Shown: positions 23,658 to 34,200 of the stretch, in pieces | Layout: the number at the start of each line of letters is the position of its first letter | Numbering within the stretch: position 1 is the stretch's first letter | Source: Sphagnum compactum | Taxonomy: Eukaryota; Bryophyta; Sphagnopsida; Sphagnales | Length of the DNA: 64,000 nt | Direction: 5' to 3' | NCBI GenBank assembly: GCA_965153455.1 | Contig: OZ234498.1 | Span: 10,602,001-10,666,000 of the forward strand | Made by a program: the position numbers and the translations under genes | Notes under the pieces: generated by a model | What the model was told of the DNA's origin: nothing | What the model saw: only the letters and a program-made list of their open reading frames with translations | The model's database searches: none

Positions 23658-24964
23658 TCACCGGAGCCTTCTTGCTTCCCTCTCTGACTCAAGAAGAGTC
23701 AGAATGTCACCTGCATCAAGAGTGACAAAAATTTCACCACAGTTATGCATATCCCAAATCACTGTAAGGTTTCCGCGTCTTATTCAGCAACCAAATAGTC
23801 ATGGTGCAGCCTTCCCTAATGAAAAAAGGGACAAAAGCCTAAGATCAGCATACAACTAGAAACCTGACTTTGAAAACTCATGTTGTAGATGGGAGTTACC
23901 CAGACTACTCAACAGTGCACGGCAGGCAAAAGGGATCACATGTGTCCTCAGTGTGCAATTCAAAGTTTCTCAACAATGTGGACCAGATACAATGATCATC
24001 TTCAGATCATCTCATTCACATTAAAAGGCAAGCAGTGTGTGACCCTTCAACACCCTGATCAACCCAGTGTACTAAATTCAAGGTTGCAGAGTGAGATGAC
24101 GTACACAGAGCTCGAGAAGCAGAGGAAAAAACTCAAAAGAAGTCTGATTGCACTAACTGAAGCCCCAATGCAAGAACCATCAATGGCAAGAAAGAGAACA
24201 CAGATGAGGAGCATGAATACTGTATAACAGTGTCAAGAGAATGTACCTTCACGCACAGGTCCTTTGACATTGCGCATGATTAGTCGATTTTGGTCATCCA
24301 AGAATTTCACACGCACTTGAGTCACTTGTCCCCGTGACCCTGTTCGGCCAATCACCTTCATCACAATCGCCAACTTCACAGCTGTATCCTGCAATCAACC
24401 AACCATGGCGCCACCATCCTATCTCCTTAGAACAAAGACACTGTTAACATAGGACCAAGCTTAACACATCTTGGCACAGTTGTGCAACACATACTATTAT
24501 GCATCATAGCACTTAGTAGGGTTTACCACAGTCTGAGATGCAGTTTTCTTGAGAAAAATCTCAAATATCCTTCACTGCTGAAAGAAAACAAGAAACGAAC
24601 AGGATAGAGATCGAGATAGGTAACAACAGGCGTGCAGTAATGAGGCGTAACGATCTATCTAATAAAGAGAACATTAAAAACCCTAATACTGTACACCGCA
24701 AATATGGCAAGAGACAACGCAAATGAACCCCCAAAAAACAGAGCGACGTCAAGCTGGCCATGAAAAAGAACAAGATGTAAACGATGATAAAAACGAAACA
24801 GAAAACCGTGACCGCGGACGACGATATCTGAAATTTTTCTAAGAACTTCCACCGAATCGGGTGAGTTCAACTTCTTCCTAAAACACGAATCCCCACTACA
24901 AACAAAAAAAGAAATAAAATCAATAAGGAAATAAAGAAGGAAAAGGAAAAGTAGAGATTACCAT
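23658..24964 (-). CDS. RPS28: 40S ribosomal protein S28 (eS28), three exons, 65 aa
   Basis: Small basic protein of the 40S ribosomal subunit near the mRNA exit region. Exon 1 coding part is only the ATG at 24,964-24,962 (ATG then GTAATC donor). Exon 2 is 24,388-24,247 (GATTGCAG acceptor, GTACAT donor). Exon 3 is 23,710-23,658 (GATGCAG acceptor, stop TGA). Phases match (0, then 1), giving 198 coding bases. The conserved core is plain: [29 protein letters not shown] and the C-terminus [17 protein letters not shown]. Length 65 compares with the usual 64-69. The start choice rests on exact phase agreement and on the family N-terminus Met-Asp. Telo-box motifs lie upstream and in intron 1, as expected for a plant ribosomal protein gene. 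Confidence 0.96.
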
Positions 24965-25099
24965 GCTGAAGAATGCGAGTCGAGAGAGAGAAAATGCGAA
25001 GCGCGGGCGGCGATGAGGATGATCCGCAACTCAGCACACAAGCGCAGCTGCAACAGAAAAGGAGCCTTTCTGAAGAAGCGACTCTCTTCTTGTTCGTCC

Positions 25100-25378
25100 T
25101 CAAACCCTAATTTGAGATCTTAAAACGAGGATACTATATGTGAGGAAGACCTGGAAGAGAGGACCTGGAGTGTCCTTCCGTTCGCCTAACCTAAAATGAG
25201 ATCCCAATCCAGGATACCCTATGAAGACCCTGTTCACACTGGAAAATGTCAGGTAGACAAAGCTGGCCACTGTAATGCACTGAACCCATTGTACACCATG
25301 AATGCACTTTACACATAATGAACTGATTTCTATGTGTTTGAGCATCAAGCTCAAGTTTTGTAACAGTGAACCCTAAAC
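25100..25378 (-). promoter_or_regulatory. RPS28 upstream region with telo-box motifs
   Basis: AAACCCTAA occurs at 25,102-25,110 and GAACCCTAAAC at 25,368-25,378. Another AAACCCTAA lies in intron 1 at 24,678-24,686. Telo-boxes are a known feature of plant ribosomal protein and translation gene promoters. The segment 25,105-25,150 is partly repeated at 25,189-25,235 (shared TGAGATC, AGGATAC and AAGACC blocks), an imperfect duplication of upstream DNA. No TATA box is evident. Confidence 0.6.
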
Positions 25379-25932
25379 TCTGCTAGATGACACAGCAGCA
25401 CATAATTTGCTTTGGATGCACACAATGCCGGGTGTGTGAGAGAGAGGACAGTGTCTCTCACCCTTTTGATGCAATATCAACTGTTCTATTGAATGCAAAA
25501 GTTGGTCAATTTCAGAAGAAGCATCAAGGAGACCTGCTCCCTGCACCTTTTGTATGCAACTTCTGCGTGTATAAAATGCTCAACCCTAGCTTTACTGGGG
25601 TACATATACTGAGGAACATTATGTACAAGGACTTGATGCTTGGACAACAAAGTCTCTAGTGTAAAGAAAATCTCAAAAACTTGCACAAACCATCTGCATC
25701 AATGTGAGTGTGTACTGGTGGAGATGGGTCCCAATGAATGTTCTGTTACTTCTCAGCCAGCAAAGCCATGCCGCCTAAGTGGTAAAGAAGTCATACCTAG
25801 TAGGTGCAGGTGATGCTGAATCTCAGGGTGTTTTTTTTTTCCCTTTTTTTTTCAATCTTGTGGTAGCTGAAATGGCGATCATCCATGAAGATGATTTAGC
25901 CAGATTTTTCTAAATACTAAGTAGAAAAAAAC

Positions 25933-25970
25933 CAAAATCCTTCTATATTCTTGGCTACCTAAGAGAACTT
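25933..25970. repeat. Short dispersed repeat, copy at RPS28-BTB interval
   Basis: About 37 bp containing ATCCTTCTATA and ATTCTTGGCTAC matches 31,330-31,366 in the same orientation with few changes. Both copies are followed by GAACTT. A+T-rich DNA with AAATTTGG-type words surrounds both, so the true repeat may be longer and diverged. Confidence 0.6.
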
Positions 25971-26195
25971 ATCTTTAAAATCTGGCAATTTGGGAAAAAA
26001 TTCTTCGAAATCTGGCGAATTTTTGGGTCTTGTTTTGTCCATGAAAAATCCTTTTTGCAGCTCGAAATCAGGTCGAAATTTGGCGAAATTTCGCCCAAAA
26101 ACCAACCAATGGGTTGTTGATGACTAGCCACGGCAGAAAAACTGTTGTATTTGTTGAGTGTAGTAAGTGTTTTTGTGAAAGGATTTCGAGCGAGA

Positions 26196-26212
26196 AAGAG
26201 AGAGAGAGAGAG
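26196..26212. repeat. (GA)n microsatellite
   Basis: Short GA dinucleotide tract. A second one lies at 26,503-26,522. Confidence 0.9.
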
Positions 26213-29169
26213 TAGGTGTGTTTGTGTTGAGTTTGTTTTTGTTAAAGAGACGTATGTTGTAGTGGTAGTAGTAGGCTTGGAATTGCTAAAAGAGGAAGAA
26301 GAAGGAGATAGGTACTCAGTCAATGGAGATCGTGACAGTGTTTTGGTTTTTAGGGGGTTTCTTTGGACAACTCAGTGTGCTGGTGATTCGTCTGCGAGCC
26401 ATATTGGTTCTCACGCAGAGCCTGCTTTCTTATATTCAGCTCCCTTAGTTTTAGGGTTTCCTTTGGCAGCAGTAGTAGAGGAAGGATGAAGAGGACCCAA
26501 AAGAGAGAGAGAGAGAGAGAGAGTGCGGAAATGAAAAGAGATAGCAGATCGCCAAATGGGTCCTTGGCATCAGCAACAAATGGAATCAAGATTTTCAGGA
26601 TCAAACTCAACCCATGATGGATGGTACGCCACATACTGGACCCAATTTTTTTTCTTGTCATTTCTGCATTTCAGTTTTCCCTTTTGATGCAACCAACGTG
26701 AAAAGCTCCACATTGAGAAAATGCTGAAAGAATGTCACAGAAGCTCTATAGAAAGTACATTTGTGTTGGTTTCTATCTTGCTCATACCAGAACCTCTTCT
26801 TTACCTTCTTTTTGGGTTTCTTCTTCGGTTCTTAATGTCAGTATTGAGAAATATTCTCGATGCTCCTGAGAAATGAGAGTTATTCTTTAGTGCTGAAATT
26901 ATATACCTTCAGGATATCTAATGAAGAACTGGAGTGCAGACACAATTAACAAATTGATCTTGTTTGGTTGAGAAAAGAAAATTGAGCTGCTGGCAGATTA
27001 GACACGAGTAACAAATTGGTCTTGTTCATTCAAGGAAAAAAATAATCAGCTTCTGACAGAATTGAGGTGAACTGAAAACATGATTTATGTGGGATTGTGT
27101 GTGTTGTTGAATGTGCATATCTTCATATGGATATCTTCCTCCAGCATGTGTTTCAATATGGTGACATTTACTGTTGTCTTCTTCATCAGCAATGGCCAAA
27201 CAAACAGCTGCAAAGGTAGAGGGTAGTTTGGATGCAGGAAGGTACAGTCTATTCAGTGCTATAGAACCTATTCAACAACAGACCATGCTAAGATGTGGGC
27301 TTTGTTCTTTGAAAAAATTGCCCATTCTGTGTTGGAGCAGCAGACCATCATGTGAGTGACCTGCTAGGTATATGATTAAGTAGCAATCGGTTACAATAAT
27401 GTGCAACAAAACCTTCACACTGTTAAAGCTTCCAGAAAGTTCTTAGACAAGGGCATCTTAAAGGTGTCTAGTTTGGATTGAATTTTGAGAATTGGATCCA
27501 GGGAGGGGATAGGAACCTTGGTTGGTCTGACGACTGGAAAAACTTACCCTGATGAAATGAGAAAGTGGCTTCTATTGCGAAAATTGCACAGAGATTCCCC
27601 TGTTGATTTACCACTACATGTTTTCTGATGATTTTCTGAGTGTCTGGGCTGATGAAACCCTAACCGCAGTGATTCTGCTTCTTACCGAAAGAACATTGAC
27701 AGTGCCACCACCATGCAGCCCCAAAACCCTTCCTTCAAGGGGCCTAATCATGATCCCCAACTTGTTGTGGCCTTTGATTTCCACCTCCTTTGCAGTGACA
27801 CAAAGTCAAAGCTAAGGACTTGCTACTCAAGAACCTAGCTACTTGTTAGTGATCACTAGCTCAATTTGTATGCCCCTGGTGCCATGAATATATGCATTCA
27901 CAAATGTCCTCCCTCTCACTGCTTTTTTGTGTAATACAATCATGAAGGGTTCCTAAGGCTTGGCAACAACTTGAACTCATGTTACAGCATTGATGATGAA
28001 CAGGGACATTCAGGTTCACAACACAGCAGTACATATGGATAGTAACCTAAGCAATCTTATCATGCTGCAGCAAAAAACTGAACCTGAATTTTGAAAACTT
28101 GAAGCTTGTAGTTTGTATGAGAGAACAATGGTCCGAAAGAAACAAAGGAGAAAACAAATAGAAAGGAGGATACAGTGAGTTTGCATGGTACCAGATTGAG
28201 TGTGATGAAACAAAGTAGTATGAGAGGCAATAAGGGGTGTGCATCTGCTACAGATGGATGCCAGACGACAAGGATTGAGAAAGACTGATTATGAGTCATG
28301 GCACAGAACAAAAGCAGCCATTAACCTAGAAGCAAAAGAGCAAAGGCAATTCACATTGTGAACTTTACAAATAGTACTGCATTGAGGCCCAAGGTATTGT
28401 CAAAGGTGAAAGGTGCAGCATCTCAGTAATTCATCTGGACAGTCAGAGTAAACAATCACCCTCTACATTAAAGTGATGATATCAAGCAGGACAATGAATG
28501 GTTTTGTAAAGAAACAAATGGAGCTCTGATGCGCTTTCTAAACTGGGTCTAAATGGCTTTTAGGGTTCCTGTGTCATAGAACAATCCAAACAAGCCAGAC
28601 AGCTAGCTTTTGTGAGTTGTATGTAATTTGATGCAGCAGGTAAGAAATCATATCTGTCATTGCACATATGTTATGTCTCTAAACAAACATAGACTGCAAC
28701 AAAACAATGATCATCATAGTTAAATCACAGTAGATAAGCTCATGACCCAAGCAACAATTGCTCTAGCAGGCAACACAAGAAAAGATGCCTTCCAAGTATA
28801 ACCAAGAATCCACACCATACTGGCAATCCTCACAATAAGCGGTGATATTAAGCCATTTGCATTCAAATGTTTCCCAAGTTCATGAAGGTTGCTAATCACA
28901 AATCCTAAGACCTGTGAAGTACTCAACCTCAATCATCTACTTATTGATTTGCTGCCAAATGCATCTAGGGTTGATCGTAGCATGAGTTGTGGTTGTTCAT
29001 TACCTATTCCATAATGCAAAATGTGAGAAGACCCCCCTGTTTCTTGAGATGTACAGTAAGGGAGACCCAAGAATTTCTCTGGAAGAAAGAATCGAGGATG
29101 AACAAAAGTTTAATTTCAAGCAAGAACTTTAGAGGAGGAGGAGGAGCAGAAGAGGAAGTAACTTCTCTG

Positions 29170-30186
29170 TCACCGGCTAGCTCCTTGCAGATTGGCACCA
29201 TTCAAAGAAGCACCCTCCAATATGGTATCCCGAAGATCAACATCCCGGAGGTAAGCTCTTTGGAGGTTGGCACCTCGCAGATTGGCGCCATTAAGCTTAG
29301 CACCCTTCAGATTTGCTTGCTCCAAGTTAGCCTCAGACAGATTAGCGTTCGAAAGATCTGCATTCTGTAGATGCGCAGAACGAAGATCGGCATTGCAGAA
29401 ACTGGAGTCTATGAGACAGGCATCTTGCAAATTTGCACTCTGTAGATATGCCCCAGCAAGAACTGCACCCCGCATCCGTGCTGCTATGAATTGACAGGAA
29501 TACAGGTTTGCAGAGTGGAAATTGGCTCCATCTGCTTCAGCTCCACTGAAGTCTGCTTGCTTCAGATTTGCTCTCGAGAAGAATGTGTTGATGAGGCATG
29601 AATAGCTTAAATCGACTCCACTCAAGTCAAGCTTCGAGAGGTTTTGGCCTGAAAGATTAACACCTCGAAGCCGCACTTTTGTGAATTGAAGGCACTTGAT
29701 CACATCGCGTCGTGTCATCTCAGGTTTTGTGTTGTCATCTTCATCTTTCTTGCACAGGAGTGGAGTAAGGGCCTCAATCAAGCCTGTGAGCTGGTAATAC
29801 TCTGCTTCCCTGAGAAGCTCTTGGTATGCTGCAATGTCCATGGTAGGCACGACTTCGTCTCTGAGCCAGTTCAGAATGTGTCTGAAGTGTGTACCGTCCC
29901 TGTCTATAAACACTGCTCCCATGTTGGCATCCATGTGGAGGCGATGGCGGCCGCTGAACATGACGGCAAGCATGGATTCCGTGTCCCGCTGCGTCAAGGT
30001 GTCGATCGTGGTTGCAAACAGCATCCCTCCCACGTTGAGGCGGACAATTGACGAAGAACAAGTCTCCATTGGAAGAACCTCTGAAGCTTCTTCCGATATC
30101 GTCGGCCGTCGTGGTGGTGGTGCTGCTGCTGCTGCTGGCGGTTTCTCCGCCGAAGAAGACTGCAGTGATGGAACCGCGTCTCCCAT
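29170..30186 (-). CDS. BTB/POZ (KCTD-type) and pentapeptide-repeat protein, FIP2-like, intronless, 338 aa
   Basis: One uninterrupted frame. The ATG at 30,186 has an excellent context (GCCGCCATGGGA) and is the first ATG in frame; the open frame extends upstream without another ATG. Residues 1-45 are a low-complexity Ala/Pro/Ser tail. Residues 46-145 form a T1/KCTD-type BTB domain (SIVRLNVGG, then FIDRDGTHFRHILNWLRD). From about 175 to the end run pentapeptide repeats of the A(N/D)LXX type (for example ANLSEANLEQANLKGAKL). The order and the C-terminal repeat pattern match plant FIP2 (Arabidopsis At5g55000, about 298 aa), a BTB protein found as an interactor of the formin FH1. Such proteins are thought to act as CUL3 adaptors; that role is family knowledge, not visible here. 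The N-terminal tail makes this copy longer than the Arabidopsis protein. Confidence 0.93.
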   Translation of the reverse strand: MGDAVPSLQSSSAEKPPAAAAAPPPRRPTISEEASEVLPMETCSSSIVRLNVGGMLFATTIDTLTQRDTESMLAVMFSGRHRLHMDANMGAVFIDRDGTHFRHILNWLRDEVVPTMDIAAYQELLREAEYYQLTGLIEALTPLLCKKDEDDNTKPEMTRRDVIKCLQFTKVRLRGVNLSGQNLSKLDLSGVDLSYSCLINTFFSRANLKQADFSGAEADGANFHSANLYSCQFIAARMRGAVLAGAYLQSANLQDACLIDSSFCNADLRSAHLQNADLSNANLSEANLEQANLKGAKLNGANLRGANLQRAYLRDVDLRDTILEGASLNGANLQGASR

Positions 30187-31069
30187 GGCGGCAAGAAGCT
30201 TTTTATCAACAGAAAGCTCACATATCGCGTGCGCTCTGGCAGAGATATACAAAAACGCTTACAGGAATCGCGTCAGGAAACCCCGACACAAGCTATGTTC
30301 GCGATGCGATCTTCTCGCCTCATCCGGTAGATCGCTCTAACGACGCTTGGCTCGCAGACATCGAATGCATTACAAGACACAGAAATTGCACACATGCTCG
30401 CATGATCGGATTCCAAAATTTCATGCACTGCAACAAATGCCGCTTTGAGAACAAGACAAACCGGAGCCGGAGCTTTTTCTGTACAGAGACAAATCGTGAA
30501 GGAACGTTTTCTGCAAAAGCCATTCTCACCACGGACGCAAGCTTCATTCCCTTCCACCAAAAAAAAAAAAAACCAGAGGAAAACAAAACTTTCCCGAAAG
30601 ACAACCTGAGAGAAAATTCAGAAACTTTGGCAATCAACTCAATTCCAGACCCAAAAAAGAAAAAAAGAAAAAAAAAGAGAGAGAGAATCTCCAAGAGCTT
30701 ACTATTTTTCTCTATTACCACCTGTATGAGAAAAAGCTTCACAAGAACAGCATAGAAACACGTTGCAACAGGGAGATTGAACCCTGCGTGAAATGAAGAA
30801 GAAGAAGAAGAAGCCTAGAAGAGACAAAAACACAATGAGTTCATTTTCATATACCTTCACGGATTTTGAAGCCGAGTGGTTCTTTCGAAAGCTCTTCCTC
30901 ACGGAAACAATCTCCGAGTATCCAGAAAGCTGCTCCAGATTGTTCAAGCTGCGAAGAATGCTATTTTTCTTGCGATCTCTCTGCTCCTTTCTCTTCTTCT
31001 TCTTCTTCTTCTTCCTCTCTCCCTTCCTCCCTTCCTCCTGCACAATCTGCAAAAGCAGGAAGAATATAT
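30187..31069 (-). promoter_or_regulatory. Leader and upstream region of the FIP2-like gene
   Basis: Long polypurine and polypyrimidine tracts are present: A runs at 30,561-30,572 and 30,653-30,680, and CTT repeats at 30,993-31,018. The plus-strand frames reported across this segment are products of these tracts. I could not identify a TATA box or a leader intron. Confidence 0.35.
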
Positions 31070-31240
31070 CATCCATCCGTGAAGCATTTCTCATCTATCC
31101 TGAAACTCTGTCCATTCTGGAAGCCAGCAGGCCCGCGGGGTTTTTTAAAAGAACTTAGCATCCATCCACGAAGAGTTTCTCATCCATCATGAAACTCTGT
31201 CCATTCTGGAAGTCACCACACCCGCAGGGTTTTTTTTAAG
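31070..31240. repeat. Tandem duplication, 89-bp period
   Basis: Copy 1 (31,070-31,158) and copy 2 (from 31,159 to about 31,240) share CATCCATCC, then GAAACTCTGTCCATTCTGG, then CCCGC followed by a T run. They differ by scattered substitutions. It lies about 0.9 kb upstream of the FIP2-like start codon. Confidence 0.85.
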
Positions 31241-34200
31241 GATTTTGTGGAAGGGCGATCTTTCAAAATATATATATTTAGCCAAATTTGGCTATATTCT
31301 AGATATGAAAGTAAAAAAAAAGAAAAATAGAATCCTTCTATAATTCTTGGCTACGTCCTGGAACTTCCACTCTCCTCTCATCTTTTTCTCATCTTTTTCT
31401 CTTTTTTTTCCCTTCTTCTCATCTTTTTTTTTTTCTTTTTTTCTTTTCCTTTTTGTTCTCGTTTTCTTTTTGGCCGCCCCTGCCCTCCCCCAACCCCCAA
31501 TTCCTTTTTAAAGAGCTCAATTATTGGGTCTTTTTTGGGTCTATGTTTTTGACCACTTTGAAAAAGGATGCAAACTTTATGTAAAAAGGAGATCCTATAG
31601 TGTACCATAGCACCTTGGTGGCTTTGACACTAATTATGTTTTTTCAGAAATGTTGAAATTTTCCACCAAAAATAAAAAAATTAAAAAAAATTAAAATCAA
31701 AGAAAAAAAAATTTGTGAAAGAAATATTTTATTTTTCAAAATGAAAATTTCAAAATTAGTTCATTATTTGACACAAACATGTGTCAAAGTTACGAATGTA
31801 ATACAAAATTGCCCCCAATTAAACTGAAGAAGAGCTGCATGTTTGTAACAAAGTGTTGTTGTCACAAGCGATTTTTGAAACCCACAAATTCAATGTAAAA
31901 AAAGCACGGACGGCTAGATTGCTCACTTTTGACATTTTGAAAAATTCACATTTGGTTGACGGAGGTGCTTAAAAGATGTGAACCTTCCCTAAGAGACTGG
32001 CAAGGAGTGTGCACATTCGTGAATAATTGCCATTATAATAATAATAATAATAGGTCTATTTTTAATTAATTAATAATTAATGAATAATTGCCATAATAAT
32101 AATAATAGGTCTATTTTTATACAAGGATTTTTGAAAGATGGTTTTTTTTGGCTTGTGTTGAAACTTGATATTAGTTATAATAGAGTTATAATATCTTGAA
32201 GGATTTTGGTTTCTTTATTTAGAGGATTTTTTTAATGAAGATTAATATATTTTTGCATGGTGAAATATTTTTTGAGTTTTACATAATTCTTTTTTTGCCT
32301 TGCGATACTTTTTAATGTAAATGGCAAGGCCATAATGTGACACGAAACTTTCTCTCTTTTTTTTTTTGGCATATTGTTTGTCTCCCCCATACCTCCTCCC
32401 CTACTAAACCCACACCCTCTTTTTTTTTTCCCCTTTCCCCTTTTCTTTTGTTAATTGAAAAATATAGTTGGGCTACCATCCTTGCTTTTTTTTTAATTCT
32501 GAAAATAGGCACCACTTTTTTTTTTACCCCCCCCTTCATTATACATAATGGGCCTACACCAATATATCATTGGATTATTATCAATGGGCTTTTTTTTGCT
32601 GATATTTATGCTACTTTTTTTTGTTTTTTTTTTGGGCTTTCTTACTCCCTAGCTCTCCTCGAATCTACCTACATTTTTTATGTTTTTCTTTGTTCCCATT
32701 TTGTGGATTTCTCAGCCCCATTTGTGCCTATAAAAGGTGATTTTGATGGACAAACTTTTTCATTTCTAGCTTCAAAAGTTAAATGTAAAAAACACATTCC
32801 CTTATGGTTGTAAATTAGGCTTAGGTTTATAGGGAATAATGCTTTTTAGCAATCCAAAAGTATCAAGGAAAACTTGATTCCAACATTTTCTAAAATCCAA
32901 ATTATGTGTCCAATTGTAAATTTCACTTAGTGTTGTGCTCACACAAACACCTACTTTGATTTTTGGACATATGTCCCAAGGAGGACACTAAGTGTTGAAT
33001 TTTTTGGTGCTTCAAACAAGGTATTGTTTGGGAAGTATTATGTCAAGGAGTTTTTTTTTTCATTTTATTGTTATCTAGTTTTTAAAAAAATTATATGTAC
33101 ATATTTAAATCACCCTAAATTTAATTATATTTTTTGTTTCAATCAAATTGAATTAAAATTCAACTCAATTCAAACAATTGGTTTAAGATTCAATTGAAAA
33201 AAAATAAGATGCAAATTGGTGAAGATATTAAAAATCAGCTTGTGAATACAGTGTTGAAAAAACAAAACTTTAAAAAAGAAATATATTCAAGAATACACAA
33301 TTTCATGCCTTTTTATTGGGAATGAACTAAACAAATTTGGAATTATTCAAGTGACGACTATGATTTTGGAATTTAAAATTATCATACCTAAACCAATTTT
33401 GATGAATCATCATTATTGGAATTTAAATTTTAAATTCTAATATTTAAAGTTGTGAGGAGTGATGAGGATGCAATTGAATGTGGTAAAATCAAGTGATAGG
33501 ATTATTATGTTTGCAACATATCATTTGTAGTTTAATATATCCTTCAACTAAGTAATTGTGTGGTGATAAAGCAAAATACCCATTTAAAGTACATAATGTT
33601 TTTTCAAAATGATTCAACTATTAAGTAAGTTCTTTCACATTTAGTCATTAGTTCACTTATTGATTTGCTAACTGAACCTAATAACATTTAATACCTTTTT
33701 TTTTCATAAATATGTTTTTTTTTCTTTCTAATACCAAAAATTAACACATACCTTATATTAATTATATCTTGGTTTTCATAATATACACAATCCTATTATA
33801 AAACTAATTGAATTATAGTTTCTACTCAACAACCATTATATGACAAATTACATTTTTATTCACATATTTTGTAAATTCAAAAAAAAGTGTCACCTCTTTG
33901 GACATGTGCCCACAAAAAATTCAAGATTGTCACACATGCATGTTTGAAATTTTTTGGTTTTGGGATGTGCAAAAATCTTTAGAGATCTTTACAAATCATT
34001 ATTCATTTTATCTAAATACAAAGCAATTGGTATACAACTATTTGAGATTTATTGTGTTGCCTTTGTATTGTAATTTACATTAACAAAATTTTGAAGCTAA
34101 ATGGCCTAAAATTAGTTCAATAATTGGTTGTTGAACATAACATGTTTTTATATTTGCGCACAAAAAGATAAAACGAGCTAACATCATTACTTTAGAAAAA

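Larger units (their letters stand above)
25379..29169. other. Intergenic DNA, no gene recognised
   Basis: Moderately A+T-rich with no exon series I can support. GA tracts lie at 26,196-26,212 and 26,503-26,522, and an antisense-looking minus frame between them encodes only low-complexity Leu/Ser. A non-coding transcript is possible in the GA-rich part (26,140-26,560) but nothing shows it. The part next to 29,169 is probably the 3' untranslated region of the BTB/pentapeptide gene. Confidence 0.45.

Noticed and set aside
30048-30755. 235-codon plus-strand frame antisense to the FIP2-like gene
   Set aside because: It starts with a non-ATG codon, lies opposite a conserved coding region and is made of A-rich and GCT-repeat low-complexity sequence.
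32337-32813. 158-codon plus-strand frame
   Set aside because: It reads through T-rich DNA, giving Phe/Leu-rich low complexity, and has no motif or splice support.
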